Below are positions 11,824 to 22,275 of a DNA stretch of 64,000 bases, one piece after another. Numbering within the stretch: position 1 is the first letter of the stretch; the number at the start of each line of letters is the position of its first letter. Below the pieces are notes generated by a model. It was given only the letters and a program-made list of their open reading frames with translations. It was not told the origin of the DNA and did no database searches. Source of the DNA: Cristatella mucedo (Eukaryota > Bryozoa > Phylactolaemata > Cristatellidae); the NCBI GenBank assembly GCA_009760855.2, contig WPIO01000127.1:1-64000 (forward strand). Direction: 5' to 3'. The position numbers and the translations under genes are program-made.

Positions 11824-11963
11824 ATATCTATAGACATACCTTGGTGGAAGCCAGATGAACAACAATATTCGACAGAGAGAATTAGAGACTACAAGCTACG
11901 GGCTGCCTCAGAACGTCAAACCAACCTTAGAGGACTCGATGTCATGCCCTACTTGGAAACCGT
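11824..11963 (+). CDS. Unidentified internal exon
   Basis: A 140-base exon with a strong acceptor (ATATCCTTTCAG) and a consensus donor (CGT then GTAAGT). It is open in one frame, phase 0 to phase 2. The 46 residues are protein-like and basic/helical: IDIPWWKPDEQQYSTERIR followed by DYKLRAASERQTNLRGLD and MPYLET. I do not recognise the family. The neighbouring exons are not identified; they are probably separated by introns full of repeats on either side. Confidence 0.5.
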
Positions 11964-12117
11964 GTAAGTGCCCAGGTAGCAGATCTATTTCCAGTGAGAA
12001 TTAAGCTACGTTTTTATTGAAACACTGATATTTTTTAATATTTTAATACATGCGCAAACCTCACTGACGAGCCGTCTGTCAGCATGGTGTGCTGTCTGCT
12101 GCCGGACGCATGTTTAC

Positions 12118-12243
12118 CGATAAGCTTCCGTAGCCCGGGAGAGAAACCTGGATGAAGAGAAGACTGCATTCCACCGAAGCTGTTGTTGTCTGGATCATAG
12201 CAGAGCACTTGACCATGGCTCTCTGTTCCATATTTGTGTCTAA
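12118..12243 (-). CDS. Possible exon, weakly supported
   Basis: The minus strand is open through KYGTESHGQVLCYDPDNN and SFGGMQSSLHPGFSPGLRK, then meets a plausible donor (ATCG then GTAAAC at 12117). The acceptor side is poor: the two candidate AGs at 12240 and 12244 have no pyrimidine tract. The residue pattern is protein-like. It could be read as a Kelch or lectin-like strand pair, but I cannot assign it. Confidence 0.25.
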
Positions 12244-12336
12244 CTGGTCGCCGCTTTTTTTTTGACAGTCCGTTTTTTCGTTAGCCGCAGACCGCTGCGA
12301 TTACAGCACTCAATCTCACGACCCTGCATGAATTAT

Positions 12337-12358
12337 TGTGGGCGTGGCCACGCCCACA
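12337..12358. repeat. Perfect 22-bp palindrome
   Basis: Centred between 12347 and 12348, with the core GTGGGCGTGGCCACGCCCAC. Each arm contains a GGGCGTGG box, the motif recognised by Sp/KLF zinc fingers. Whether it is used is unknown. Confidence 0.6.
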
Positions 12359-12530
12359 GTGTCGATCCGCCCCAGCCGGACTCGAGCCACTCGGGCGCGG
12401 CTCGCGCCTGCTCATTAGGCACTCCAGTCGGGCGGGATCGGCTAACTAAGCTGGATTCAACAGCTGCAGTCATACGACCTGCTAGCACTTGCAGCGATCT
12501 ACTTTCTATTTTCACGTCAGCCCGTAAGCA

Positions 12531-12682
<152 letters not shown>

Positions 12683-12792
12683 TTCTCTCCCCGAGCTCCA
12701 GAGCTGCTGCTTCCACGATGGCTACCACTACATCCGCATGTACGCTCGCTCGCTTACATTGCTTGTGTACGATACAAATACAACTATACAAC

Positions 12793-14330
12793 TTAATAAT
12801 AATAATAACGCACTTGGTAATTCCCCCTCAGAGAACTCAATCTCTCTCTAGGCGCTTTATATTTGCTGCAAAGGGAAAAGCAATTAAATGATCAATAATA
12901 TCATGCTTGAAAAACAAACAAAATGAATAACATGGTTAGGGGTGACATGCACAGGGTCAGCATGCAAATGTGGTTAGTGGAAGCATGCACAGTGTCAGCA
13001 CGCATAAGCAGATCAAGGACGAATCACAGGGACCCACTAAATGATGTCCTAAATAGGTGTGTTTTTAAGTTCTTTTGAAATGTGGTCAGGTCAGGGGATG
13101 TTCAGACGCAGGTCGGGAGGCAGTTCCGGGCTTTGGGAGCATACGAACTGAATTCGCGGTCTCCAAAGGATTTGAGGTTTGTACGAGGTATTTCTAGACT
13201 GTTGGATGCCGAAAAGCGGGTGGTTCGATGCTTGGCCTGATGGGGTAGTATATCTGACAGATAGGCTGGAGCCAAAGAATGAAGAGACCTAAAAGTGAGC
13301 GACAAAACCTTGAAGTCAATCCGTTGCTTGACTGGTAGCCAGTGCAGGTCGGCGAGAAGTGGTGTGATGTGACAACTGCGACGCTCACGACAGACAAGCC
13401 TAGCTGCAGAGTTTTGCACCAGCTGCAATCGCCTGATCGCACATGCTGGTAGGCCAGTAAGAAGTGAGTTGCAGAAGTCGAGACGGGATGTCACGAATGC
13501 ATGGACCAACTTGGACGTGGTATCCTCATCTAAACAAGCCCGAATTTTAGCAATGTTATGAAGCTAAAAATTGGCAGATTTGACTGTGGAGCTGATGTGA
13601 TCGTCTAACGAGAGTTTGCTTTGGAATATGACACCTAGATTTCGAGCTGATTCAACAGGAGAAATGCTGGCAGAGCTAATTTTGAGCGTCAGCCTTTCCA
13701 ATTTCTGAATCACACTGGGTTTGCCCATAACTAGTAAGTTTTATATCATCGTTTAGTTTTAGAAAATTTGCTGCCATTTAAGTGCGGATGTCATCAATAG
13801 ATGCAGCAAGTGAGTTCAGAGAATTTGAGGTGCTCGAAGGCTGGGAGGGATCAAAGCAAAGGTACAACTGAGTGTCATTCGCATAGAAGTGAAAGTCTAG
13901 ATTGTGCTTGGCAATCACATCAGCAAGAGGGAGAGTATAAACGGTGAAAAGGACCGGACCTAGCACGGAGCCCTGAGGTACTCCATATTTCAGAGGTACC
14001 TCGGATGATCTTTGTCTATTCACGTCAATACTCTGGAGTCTGCCACTGAGATAGGACCTGAACCACTGTAGAGCAGTGCCAGTGATGCCCAGGCGAGATG
14101 AGAGGCGCTCTAGAAGAACTTTGTGATCGATGGTATCAAAAGCTGCCGAAAGATCAAGCAAAACAAGCCGAGACACTCCACCCATATCTGCACTCCTAAG
14201 TAGGTCGTTGTATACCCGAAGCAATGCTGACTCTGTGGAGCGATTAACTCTACAGCCAGAATGGAACTTACTAGCAAGGTGTGAGGTTTTGATGTATGAG
14301 TTCAGCTAATCCACCACGACCTGTTCGCAA
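12793..14330 (-). mobile_element. L2-A LINE, 5'-truncated but long copy (RT to 3' end)
   Basis: One of the longest L2-A copies here. From the 3' end: ATT tail and stem-loop (12793-12860), 3' UTR, C-terminal ORF2 (LVQNSAARLVC, LLADLHWLPVKQRIDFKV) at 13509-13102, then RT (LVLLDLSAAFDTIDHKVL, YGVPQGSVLGPVLF) at 14224-13778. The catalytic box is YAND instead of YADD and there are frameshifts. The 5' side stops inside the start of the RT at about 14330. Confidence 0.9.
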
Positions 14331-15774
14331 AGATAGATGCATGCTAATAAGCAAACCTGATGTACTTGCATCGAGGAAGTGCCGTGCATAGATGTAAATC
14401 TGATAAGGCATCTATAAAAGATATAGTCAGATTCAGGTGACATGAGCAGATATCTTTAAGCCATTACAGTGGTACCCTGGCTTACGAGTTCAATGCGTTC
14501 TGCGACGGAGCTTGCAACTCAAATTACTCCTATGTCAAATCAATTTTTGCCATTGAAATGAATTGAAGTGCCATTAATCCGCTTCTGATCCACAAAAATA
14601 CGCCACGGTTTTTGCCATGTGTTTGTAAATTTAAAAATTTACTAATGAATAACGAATATTGTTCGAAAACACAATACAAGAAAACGTACTTCGATAAACG
14701 GATTTAATAAATTATGATGTAGAGCATCAACCTGGACATCAGACGGCTTGAAGATGCTGACTTAGTTGCAGGAAAAAGGCTGAAAGGAATACCTGAATCC
14801 TATTCTCCGATTTTGCCCATTTCGCCACGCTTTCTTCATTTTCATCTGTAAGGATTCTCTATAAAAGGATTCTCTATAAAAACCTGTCCAATTAGGTCTG
14901 CTTCATCCTCACTTTTAGAATATTTCCGAAATGAGTTAAGAAAGTTTCATTAAGTAGCTTGCGTTAGCTTTCGTTCATTGTGGCGCGCTCAGTTTAAACT
15001 TTTTCCTTGGGCGTTTCCTTTTAATGAAGCCCGGATGCTTCTCCGCATCCCCAACATTTCCTTTTATTTCACTTGTAGAGCCAATCCCTCCGTCAACCTC
15101 CTCCGTCTCACGCATTCCTATTTCCTGCAAAACCTCCACGTGCTGCTGCTGCGCCTGTAGCTCTTTTAGCTCCTCCGCTGTCACTTCCTCGGAGTGCACC
15201 CTGACAACGAACGCAACCTCGGGCCACCGCAGCTTCTTCCACGCAGAGGTCAAGGTCCTCATCGTAACACCATGACAGGCTAGATCGATTATTCCGAGGC
15301 ATATCGTGATGCTATAGTTGGTTGTCCTTCCAAAACTCTCGAAGGGTGACACTTGTGCTCTCCACCAACTCAAAGCAGCGGTAGACCAGGTGCTTGGTCA
15401 AGTGCCTCTGGAACCTAGAAATCACCAGCCGGTCCATGGGCGGCGGGATCCAGGTGCTTCGCTGAGCGAAAGAGCCAGAGAACCTTTATAAACTTGAACT
15501 CTTCCAAGATGACATCTTAGAGGTTAGGTGGGTTTTCAGGTGCCCTGACTGGGCCGCGAAGGGCTTGCACGGGTAGTAGGCCATTTCCCTGGAGATACCT
15601 CTTATCTTCAGGACCGAAGACCAAATTCACTCAGTCCACAACAAACTGCTTGGCGACCCACGCCCACGCATTGCCCTCCGCAGAACCGGCTGGTTTTCTT
15701 GTGTGACTTAAAGGCTCTCGGGTTTCCTGAATGATAAGCGAGCAGCGGCAATTCAATGCATTGTAGTTGCATTT

Positions 15775-15884
15775 TTATTTGTGTTTGCGTTTGTATTTGT
15801 ATTTGTATTTGTATTTGTATTTATAATTGCAAATGCAATGCAACTTGCAAATGCAATCTTGCAGCCGCCGCCGCCGCCGCCGCC
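15775..15884. repeat. Hexanucleotide (GTATTT)n and (CCG)n expansions in the transposase
   Basis: About eight GTATTT units at 15775-15822 and a pure CCG run at 15862-15884, separated by a short direct repeat of GCAAATGCAAT. On the minus strand they fall between the transposase blocks CAQM and HSGNPRAF, so the repeats grew inside former coding sequence. Confidence 0.9.
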
Positions 15885-16064
15885 CGCATCTGCGCACAGT
15901 GCAAGGGACGACCTTCGCCTTCGTGGGTTTGCGGCCTCGCGTCCTCGTCGTCTCTGCCGCTATATAAGTCCTCCTTGGCTTCTTCTTGCAGAGGAGTCCT
16001 GTCTGGTCCGTGTTTAAAACTTGCCGGGGAAGTATCCTTCTGCTGCTTCATTTTCATCAAACGC

Positions 16065-16238
16065 TTCGAGGTAATCCTTAGCTGGTAATCCTTCGAGGTA
16101 ATCCTTAGCTGGTAATCCTTCGAGGTAATCCTGAGCTGGTAATCCTTCGAGGTAATCCTGAGTTGGTAATCCTGAGCTGGTAATCCTGAGTTGGTAATCC
16201 TTAGCTGGTAAGCTGATAATCCTTCGAGGTAATCCTTC
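16065..16238. repeat. Minisatellite, about 27-bp unit (GAGGTAATCC / AGCTGGTAATCC)
   Basis: Alternating blocks CGAGGTAATCCTTAG and CTGGTAATCCTT make about six imperfect units. It lies inside the transposase pseudogene after the block QGEAASAD, where the intact family would continue with the first catalytic Asp region. Confidence 0.9.
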
Positions 16239-16559
16239 ATATCCGCGCTCGCTGCCTCACCTTGTGCCGGACATGCCGGAGTGAATGCCGTTCCTCTTTT
16301 TAAAATTCGCGAACCACCCCCCCCCCAACTGGCTTTAAATGGCTCGCCCGCTGCCTCGTCCGTTGAAGTGCCTGAGGTCTGCTGCAGCGAAAGAGCGTGA
16401 ATGGCTAGTGCTGCCTTCTCGCAGATTATCGCAGCCTCCGCCACGGTGTCTCGTGCGAGCTGCTTTTCCGTCGTTCACACCATCAGCAGCTTCGCCATAT
16501 TTTCATGGATAGATATCCGCTGCTTAGACAGTACTGTAACTCCCTAGGCTGGCGTTATA

Positions 16560-16860
16560 GCCTTTCGTAGTTGGGTTCGCCATCCAGAGAGCCAGCCGAT
16601 GAACAATGCCAACGGCTTATTGCACAAGGCACGGAGCAGAAAGACGCACGACTGCCTTCGTCCCCTTCTCACACTCCAGTCTCCTCTCCTCGACTCCGGC
16701 GGTCCCTTGGCCCACCCTGATGGTGAATCCACCATCTGTTCACCAGCGGGTTATCGGCCTGTGTCAACGCCTCAATAGAAGCTGACCACAGATGTGCACA
16801 GGCCCCACTCGGGGATGCTCCCACCAGCTGTTGAGGAAAGGAGCAGTACCAGCCCGCATG
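16560..16860. other. Unassigned insertion or decayed part of the transposase
   Basis: This stretch lies between the HTH and CENP-B blocks and does not match the family. It may be an insertion into the transposon or decay beyond recognition. Confidence 0.35.
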
Positions 16861-17145
16861 CAATCGAACTGCACCTGTATCGACTCCTTTGGCGTCAGTG
16901 CGATGCAGATCGTGGAAGTGCTACGTTCGTACGGCTTCGCCAAGTCGACTGCACGCACATCTTGATCGCGTTTTCCAATGACTTCTTTCTTTAAGTCAAT
17001 GCGCATCGTCTCCTTCTTTTTTCTTCTCAGCACGCGGTCCTTCGCGCTCACGCTTATTCTGATACGTGGCTGTACGGAAAACGAAGTCTTGCCAAATAAC
17101 TGCAAGCACACATTTGAGCACAACACCAATGCTTCCACTGCGAGC

Positions 17146-17214
17146 TAATAATAATAATGATAACAATGCACTTGATAAAGCGCCCTCAGAGAACTCAATC
17201 TCTTTCTTGGCGCT
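17146..17214 (-). mobile_element. L2-A 3' tail
   Basis: ATT-type tail followed by AAAGCGCC ... GGCGCTTT, the paired arms of the L2-A terminal stem-loop, on the minus strand. Only the tail is present. Confidence 0.9.
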
Positions 17215-17215
17215 T

Positions 17216-17310
17216 TAGTTGGCTACCGAATGCGTACCGGAAGCCGCCTAGGCTGTGAGTGCGCTATACAAAACTCTCCTGCGAAACAGCCACACAGCCG
17301 TGAAAATCTT
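17216..17310 (+). mobile_element. L2-B LINE 3' fragment
   Basis: Starts GGCTACCGAATGCGTACCGG and runs through GCTGTGAGTGCGCTATACAA and CTCTCCTGCG. The same 3' UTR block is found at 29515-29630 and 47470-47592. Confidence 0.8.
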
Positions 17311-19039
17311 TTGCGAACTCTCCACGGGTCTTTGCCGTCTAGGCAGGTCTGAGATGGCAACCAGGAAGTTGCCTCTGCCGCTAAAACCTAGCCACGTACG
17401 CTGTAGCATAGGATCTGTTGCATAGGCTCGTAGCTTCAGTTTCCGCTAGCTCACTCAAACGCTGTCCGGCCAGGTTAAAGGTTAAACTTTGGCCGACCCG
17501 CTTTGGCACGCACCGCCCGAAAAAAACGTCGCCTAGCTCGCTTGAGCTTCTCCCAGCTTTCACTTTCACTGTCCCTAAACCCTTTAGCTCAGATCTGCCC
17601 GAATAGACATTACCTCGCCTGCTTTGGCTTAGCCAGGCTTGCATTGACTTCGTCCTTCATCCGGTTCAACTTCGCTTCTTCTGAAAAGGAGGCGCCTCGC
17701 TCGCTTGATCGGCAGCCACGTCGTGCGGCACCTGCTTTATCTTCGTCCCCCCCCCCGTTAGACGTCCTCTCGTTCGACTCAGCGTTGACTCGCCTTCTTT
17801 TGATTTAGCGTCGCTCGCCGCCGACTGGGCATGCTTGCCCTGAGCTGAGCCAGCTTAAGCTGGCCATCGTAGCTTCGCTCCGACAGTAAGAGCGACGCTT
17901 TCATCGCATGCTTCATCGCATGCCGCGCGCTCTTTCAAACATCCGTCTGCAGGCTTCACTGTTGAGGTATAGACGGGAAAAGGCATCGCCCGGCTTAAAC
18001 GAGCGTAGCCCAGACCGCTTAACCTTTGACGCTTAACCTTGACGCCCTCTTTAGTATAGCTCAGCTAGCTCGAGCCTCGTTGTAGGTTTTCGCGGCTTGC
18101 GTAAAATTCGCCCAGATAGCACTGGTTTTGTCCTGCACGAAAACGTCCCTTGCTGTCTTAAAATCAGCCTAGCCTCCTCAAACCTCTCTCCTGAGCCAAT
18201 CGTCTTCGCTCAGCCCGAATAATGCATAACCCTGCTGGCTTTAGTATAAGCTAGTTTCTTTAAACTACGTCCGACGCGGTTTCGCTTCGCTACGCAAGAA
18301 AAGGCCTCTCCCTCTCTTCCTCCAGATTTCCTGTTTTGCCTGATTGAATTTTGCTCGGCCTGCTGTAGCCGCTCGCGCGGCCTCGCGCAGCTTTCCTTCG
18401 TAGGGCCGAGCTACCGAACAGACTGGCGGTAGGCTCGGAGCCTCCGAGCCTACCTAGCCGATTGGCTGCTAGCTCTCAGCCCTTAGTGACGTGAGGGCTT
18501 CGTCTGCTCGGACGTAACTTCGACCGACCGAACGCTGGCTGCTCCTCGGTGTCACAGCTGCTGCAACTGACTACAGCCGCTCGCGCTTATAGCGGGTAGG
18601 GTTTAGAGCAAGAGGCCACAGCCCTCGCCCCAGCCAACATCGGATCGAGTGGAGGGCAGGCTGCAGGGCACCTTTCCAGGTGGCAACCCAAAACTGCCCG
18701 CGCTGCACCTTGTCACTGCATAACTGCCCTCGCTGCACCTTCTCACTACACCTTGCTAGCGATCGACGCCCGGAAGCAAATTAACGTATCTACGAGGCAG
18801 AATAATCCTCCTGCACCTTCACTGGCGCTCTTTTTTCAAAGGCAAGCGTTTTCCGGCCCAGCAGTTAACCTCGCCGTGCCCTCGTGTGCCTCCTTCTCCA
18901 GCTTTTCTCTCTCCACCCAACTATTCCTTCTTGCAAGAGTATGGACGCCCTGAATGCACATGTCCGTCGGCGTCTGTAGCCAAATATCCTGCTTAAAATG
19001 ACATACCAAAGGAGCAGCACTCTGTTGAGGATCATTCTG
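17311..19039. other. GC-rich stretch, no gene recognised
   Basis: Repetitive-looking but not periodic, with many copies of short words such as GCTCGCTTGA and GCTTTGGC. It contains a run of about 10 C at 17747, a near-palindrome at 18428 and a short duplicated block (CGCTGCACCTTNTCACT) at about 18690-18750. It may be an old unrecognised element. Confidence 0.4.
18428..18454. repeat. 27-bp inverted repeat, 13-bp arms
   Basis: Arms GGTAGGCTCGGAG and CTCCGAGCCTACC are perfect complements with one base between them. Confidence 0.7.
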
Positions 19040-19529
19040 AGACTATTACGAGGTCAGAACTCAAATTGCAACTTGCTTCTTCGAGACAGCTACCGTTCGA
19101 ACTATCGACATTATGGACTGCTGCGCTGACGCTAAACAAACTAGCTTCTCTGAATGCAAGCCCACTACTGATGATGTCTGCACTGCAAGTAATTTGCCTG
19201 TAGCCAAGCCTTGCTACATGCCAGACGAGGAGCTGTATTATGGCAATATTCAGAGCAGCTACAATGCTATATGTAGCATGCCGCTGCTTCGCGAGGATAG
19301 AGGACTTTATGTCCGCAAGCTCTACATTTAAATGGCGACTACTTTTGGGACGCGTCATAAGATCAGCTTGACTTCTTCTGAGATAATGTCATTGACTTTG
19401 CAAGCTGGTGAATGTGATTTCATCTTCGATTACGTTAATGTCGATCAACGTGGAGCAGTCACGACGTCACGGCTACGGTTGCTGAATAGGTGCGTTGTAA
19501 AGGCAAAGGCATTGGACTTCTTGTCCTGA
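19040..19529 (+). pseudogene. Decayed reading frame, family unknown
   Basis: One frame stays open for about 490 bases apart from a single TAA near 19331. The sequence is protein-like and Cys-containing (MDCCADAKQTSFSECKPTTD, VAKPCYMPDEELYYGNIQSS, then SEIMSLTLQAGECDFIFDYV). A fair donor (GAATAG then GTGCGT) follows near 19490. I do not recognise the family. It may be a degenerate exon, a pseudogene or part of an old element. Confidence 0.35.
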
Positions 19530-19871
19530 TTCGAAGTGACTTAACTGTTCGCTGTATTTCGAAAGTCAGCCAGTGGGTGTGCATGACTGTTGAGAGATAT
19601 TGGACACCGGACACTGTCTGTTATACCCCACAGACAGTCTAACTAAACTAACGGCAGACGAGACTGGATTGCTGAGGCAATGTCAGCACACAGCAAGATA
19701 GGCGAAGTCGTTCAGGCAGCAGTGCACAGAGGTCTTCTCTTCCTTGTGCTTCTGCAACGATTTTAGTTGGAAATTTGGTGAATGCAATAGAGTCATCCTT
19801 ATGCACATGCGTCTCAACCAACTTCCTGCTGCTATAAAGGTTAGCTGAACTAACAGCCTCATTTATTTACA

Positions 19872-19990
19872 AAAAGAATGGCCTTGACGGCTATCACCAC
19901 CGCACGCAGTGGGAAATATAATGTCATCCACTGCAGAGCTCGAAACAAGATCTGGGTCGTGAACGGTTGCAGAATCGTAGCCTCGGAAAG
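19872..19990 (-). mobile_element. Decayed SINE-A copy
   Basis: Matches to the SINE-A 3' half (CTTGACGGCTATCACCACCG) and traces of the box B region can be followed on the minus strand, with many substitutions. Confidence 0.5.
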
Positions 19991-20097
19991 GCAAATGGAT
20001 TGGACTTTTTGTTTCCACTCACAGAAGCTTAATTATTTATTTCACACCCTAAGCCTAACTGGTCTAAGCTACTCTTAGCTCTGCAGAACATAGTCGA

Positions 20098-20200
20098 TCA
20101 ATCCCTCATTAATCCTCCCTTTGCAGCAAATGTAAAGCGCCTAGAGAGAGATTTAGTTCTCTGAGGGCGCTTTATCAAGTGCATTATTATTATTACTAAC
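20098..20200 (+). mobile_element. L2-A 3' tail
   Basis: TTTGCAGCAAATGTAAAGCG, the stem-loop arms and an ATT tail, plus strand. Nothing of ORF2 remains. Confidence 0.9.
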
Positions 20201-21424
20201 TCAACGAAAGCCAGACAAGATTGGATTTCTGATTAGATGCTACAATGAACCTGAAAGATTGAAGTCGCAAATCTTTCATATAAAGGTCTTTTCCTCATTG
20301 TTTTGTTGGTACTATTTTCGTTCTGGTTGGACATCGGTTCACACACCAATAGAGATAGTGTTGAAGTTAAAGGCGTTCGCCTGTCTCTAGCAAGTGAAGC
20401 TCTTACGACTCAGGCGTCTGAAATCCCGAAGGTTTCCGGAGACGCGTTGATAATGTGCTCGTTGCTGGGGAGACTATAGGTTGTTAAGATGAAGCCAGGA
20501 CGGTTACAATGACAGCAGCAAAGAAGGCTTCTGGAAATCTTGGCTAGTAACTTATATTCAAACTTAACGTCATGGCGAAGCCGAAGGGTGGTGGAGTTAC
20601 GGTTAAGTACTTAGTCTAGGTAAAGATAACCTAACTGTAGGAAAGAGGCTGCAAAACGTTAGTTTTCCGCATCAGCTTCATTATGACTATTGGGACTTCA
20701 TTTATGGTTCCTTAAACTATAACGACACGGTGCCCGTTACGTTATAACTAACGGTTCAGCGGCATAAAAGCACGAGTCAGGCCAGTTTCACCCTCAGCGG
20801 CTCTGTGCGGCCGGCGAGTTTCGCCCGCGGCGGCTTTCCGACGGTGGCAGTTCCTTGCGGCTCTCAATCTTCGGTCCGATGAGGTTAGACCGACACGCGA
20901 TACGAACAAGACGCGGTCGGAGAAGCAGATTCAGACCACAGCGTCTCGTAAGCTAGATCGAGCGTTGTGCTCAATCAGAGCAACTTGATCAGGGCCGTAT
21001 TTCCTTCTTACTTTGGTGAATGGGCCGGACTGCTCTAGTCAAACCCTATCGTGAAAGCAGCAGTGGTAGCCGGCGGCTGCCGAGCCATCGAAGCGAGTAG
21101 AAGAATGGCCTGCATCAAGGTGGGCTTAAGACTGGCAGTGGCAGCACATATAGATAGATAGGCAAACAATAACAGAAATCTATTCATTGAGGCATTAGGG
21201 GCGACAGTGCATGCGGCTCTAGCTTAACAATGCATCGCTTCGTCCACATGAAGCAAAATGGTATGCACGACAAAGGGTTGTCCTGAACTTTTCTCACAGG
21301 CAAACAGCGAGCCAAACTGAGGGAACCTCATAATCTGACATCTGCTGCACCTAATTCAAGCAGCGAATGAACTGCAAATAAACTTCATCGGTAAAAAAGC
21401 CAATCAAGACTAAATATATATATA
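20201..21424. other. No gene recognised
   Basis: The first 60 bases look like a diverged second copy of 19640-19690 (TAACTAAACTAACGGCAGAC against ACTAACTCAACGAAAGCCAG). The rest is unassigned. A short (TA)n lies at 21413-21429. Confidence 0.4.
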
Positions 21425-21429
21425 TATAT

Positions 21430-21548
21430 TTTTTTATAGCGCCCTAAGAAAACTTAATCTCTATTCAGGCGCTTCAAATATGCCATCCACAGGGCTCGAG
21501 CCCACGACCTCGGCCATACGTTGGAGCACCGTAACCACTAGAGTTAAT
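21430..21548 (-). mobile_element. SINE-B copy
   Basis: On the minus strand: tRNA-like head with box B GGGCTCGAGCCC, then the L2-A-like tail (GCGCCTGAATAGAGATTAAG) and a T/A-rich end. Confidence 0.75.
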
Positions 21549-22275
21549 TACTTCGTTTTTGCCGAGTGAGGGAATGCGTGGGGGCTACCTGTAAAATGCA
21601 AGTGTCGGATCCGCGGGTGCAAAGCCCTTAGATGTTAATAAATGGACACGTGGTGATGATGATAAGCCGGCAGCTACAATGACTCAGCAATTAACTTTGC
21701 TACAGCACCTTTGTCGAATGAATGCAATTGATTAAACAGGCTGGATGGTCACAAGGTCAGCAGTGGGTAACTGCAAGACATCGTTCCTCGCCTAACGAGC
21801 AAACTCTGGCCAGTATGAAATTGGACAAGTTACGTGGGTAGCCGTGCGTCCACCTCGAAACAGATGTAGCATTGCTGTGTAGCACCTCGGGAATTCGCTG
21901 CAAGCGGCAGAGCAGCCGATGCTTGGTTGCTTGCACCCGAATGGAAGCCAATGCCACAGGTCTAGTCACAGCACTGGACATTTTTCGTTTATTAGGGTGT
22001 GACACATGTCATACTGTGTCGATGTCTTCTTTGCAAAACGGATAATTGAGCATCCAATCAGCCCAGGAATGTGTCACTTCGGTCGCTGCCACCCAATCGG
22101 ACACCTCAGATGTCTTGCATTGCTCCATCTGGACGGACTGCAGGGAAGTCTCACGTTGCCAAGATTAGACAATGGCTGAAATCGGTTCCACGACCGTATT
22201 TTCATAGTTCTCTACGACTGAGCTATCTGAGCATTATCTGCTCAGTCTGCACTGACATTCACATACGACGAGTAC
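21549..22275. other. No gene recognised
   Basis: Unassigned DNA between SINE-B and the decayed frame. Short open frames occur on both strands without splice support. Confidence 0.4.

Larger units (their letters stand above)
14975..17140 (-). pseudogene. Tigger-like transposase pseudogene (HTH, CENP-B, DDE parts)
   Basis: Blocks appear in order on the minus strand, in shifting frames. An N-terminal helix-turn-helix (MRIDLKKEVIGK, RAVDLAKPYERSTSTIC) is at 17040-16880. A CENP-B-type DNA-binding block (ENMAKLLMV, EKQLARDTVAEAAIICEKA) is at about 16510-16430, followed by DEAAGEPFKAS and QGEAASAD. The DDE part shows HSGNPRAFKSHKKT, VNLVFGPEDKRYLQ and DVILEEFKFIKVL at 15730-15480. The C terminus (SAWKKLRWPEVAF, SEEVTAEELKELQAQQQ) is at 15373-14975. 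Stops, frameshifts and three internal repeat expansions make it non-functional. Family knowledge: such proteins cut and paste the element at TA sites. Confidence 0.85.
14467..17145 (-). mobile_element. Tigger/pogo-superfamily DNA transposon remnant
   Basis: A left terminal sequence CAGTGGTACCCTGGCTTACG starts at 14467, directly after a TA dinucleotide, as expected for this superfamily. Its subterminal part (TTCAATGCGTTCTGCGACGG) resembles known Tigger ends. The body encodes a minus-strand transposase in the correct order. I cannot find the matching right terminal repeat: the 5' side runs into an L2-A tail at 17146, so the copy is truncated or its end was displaced. Confidence 0.8.
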
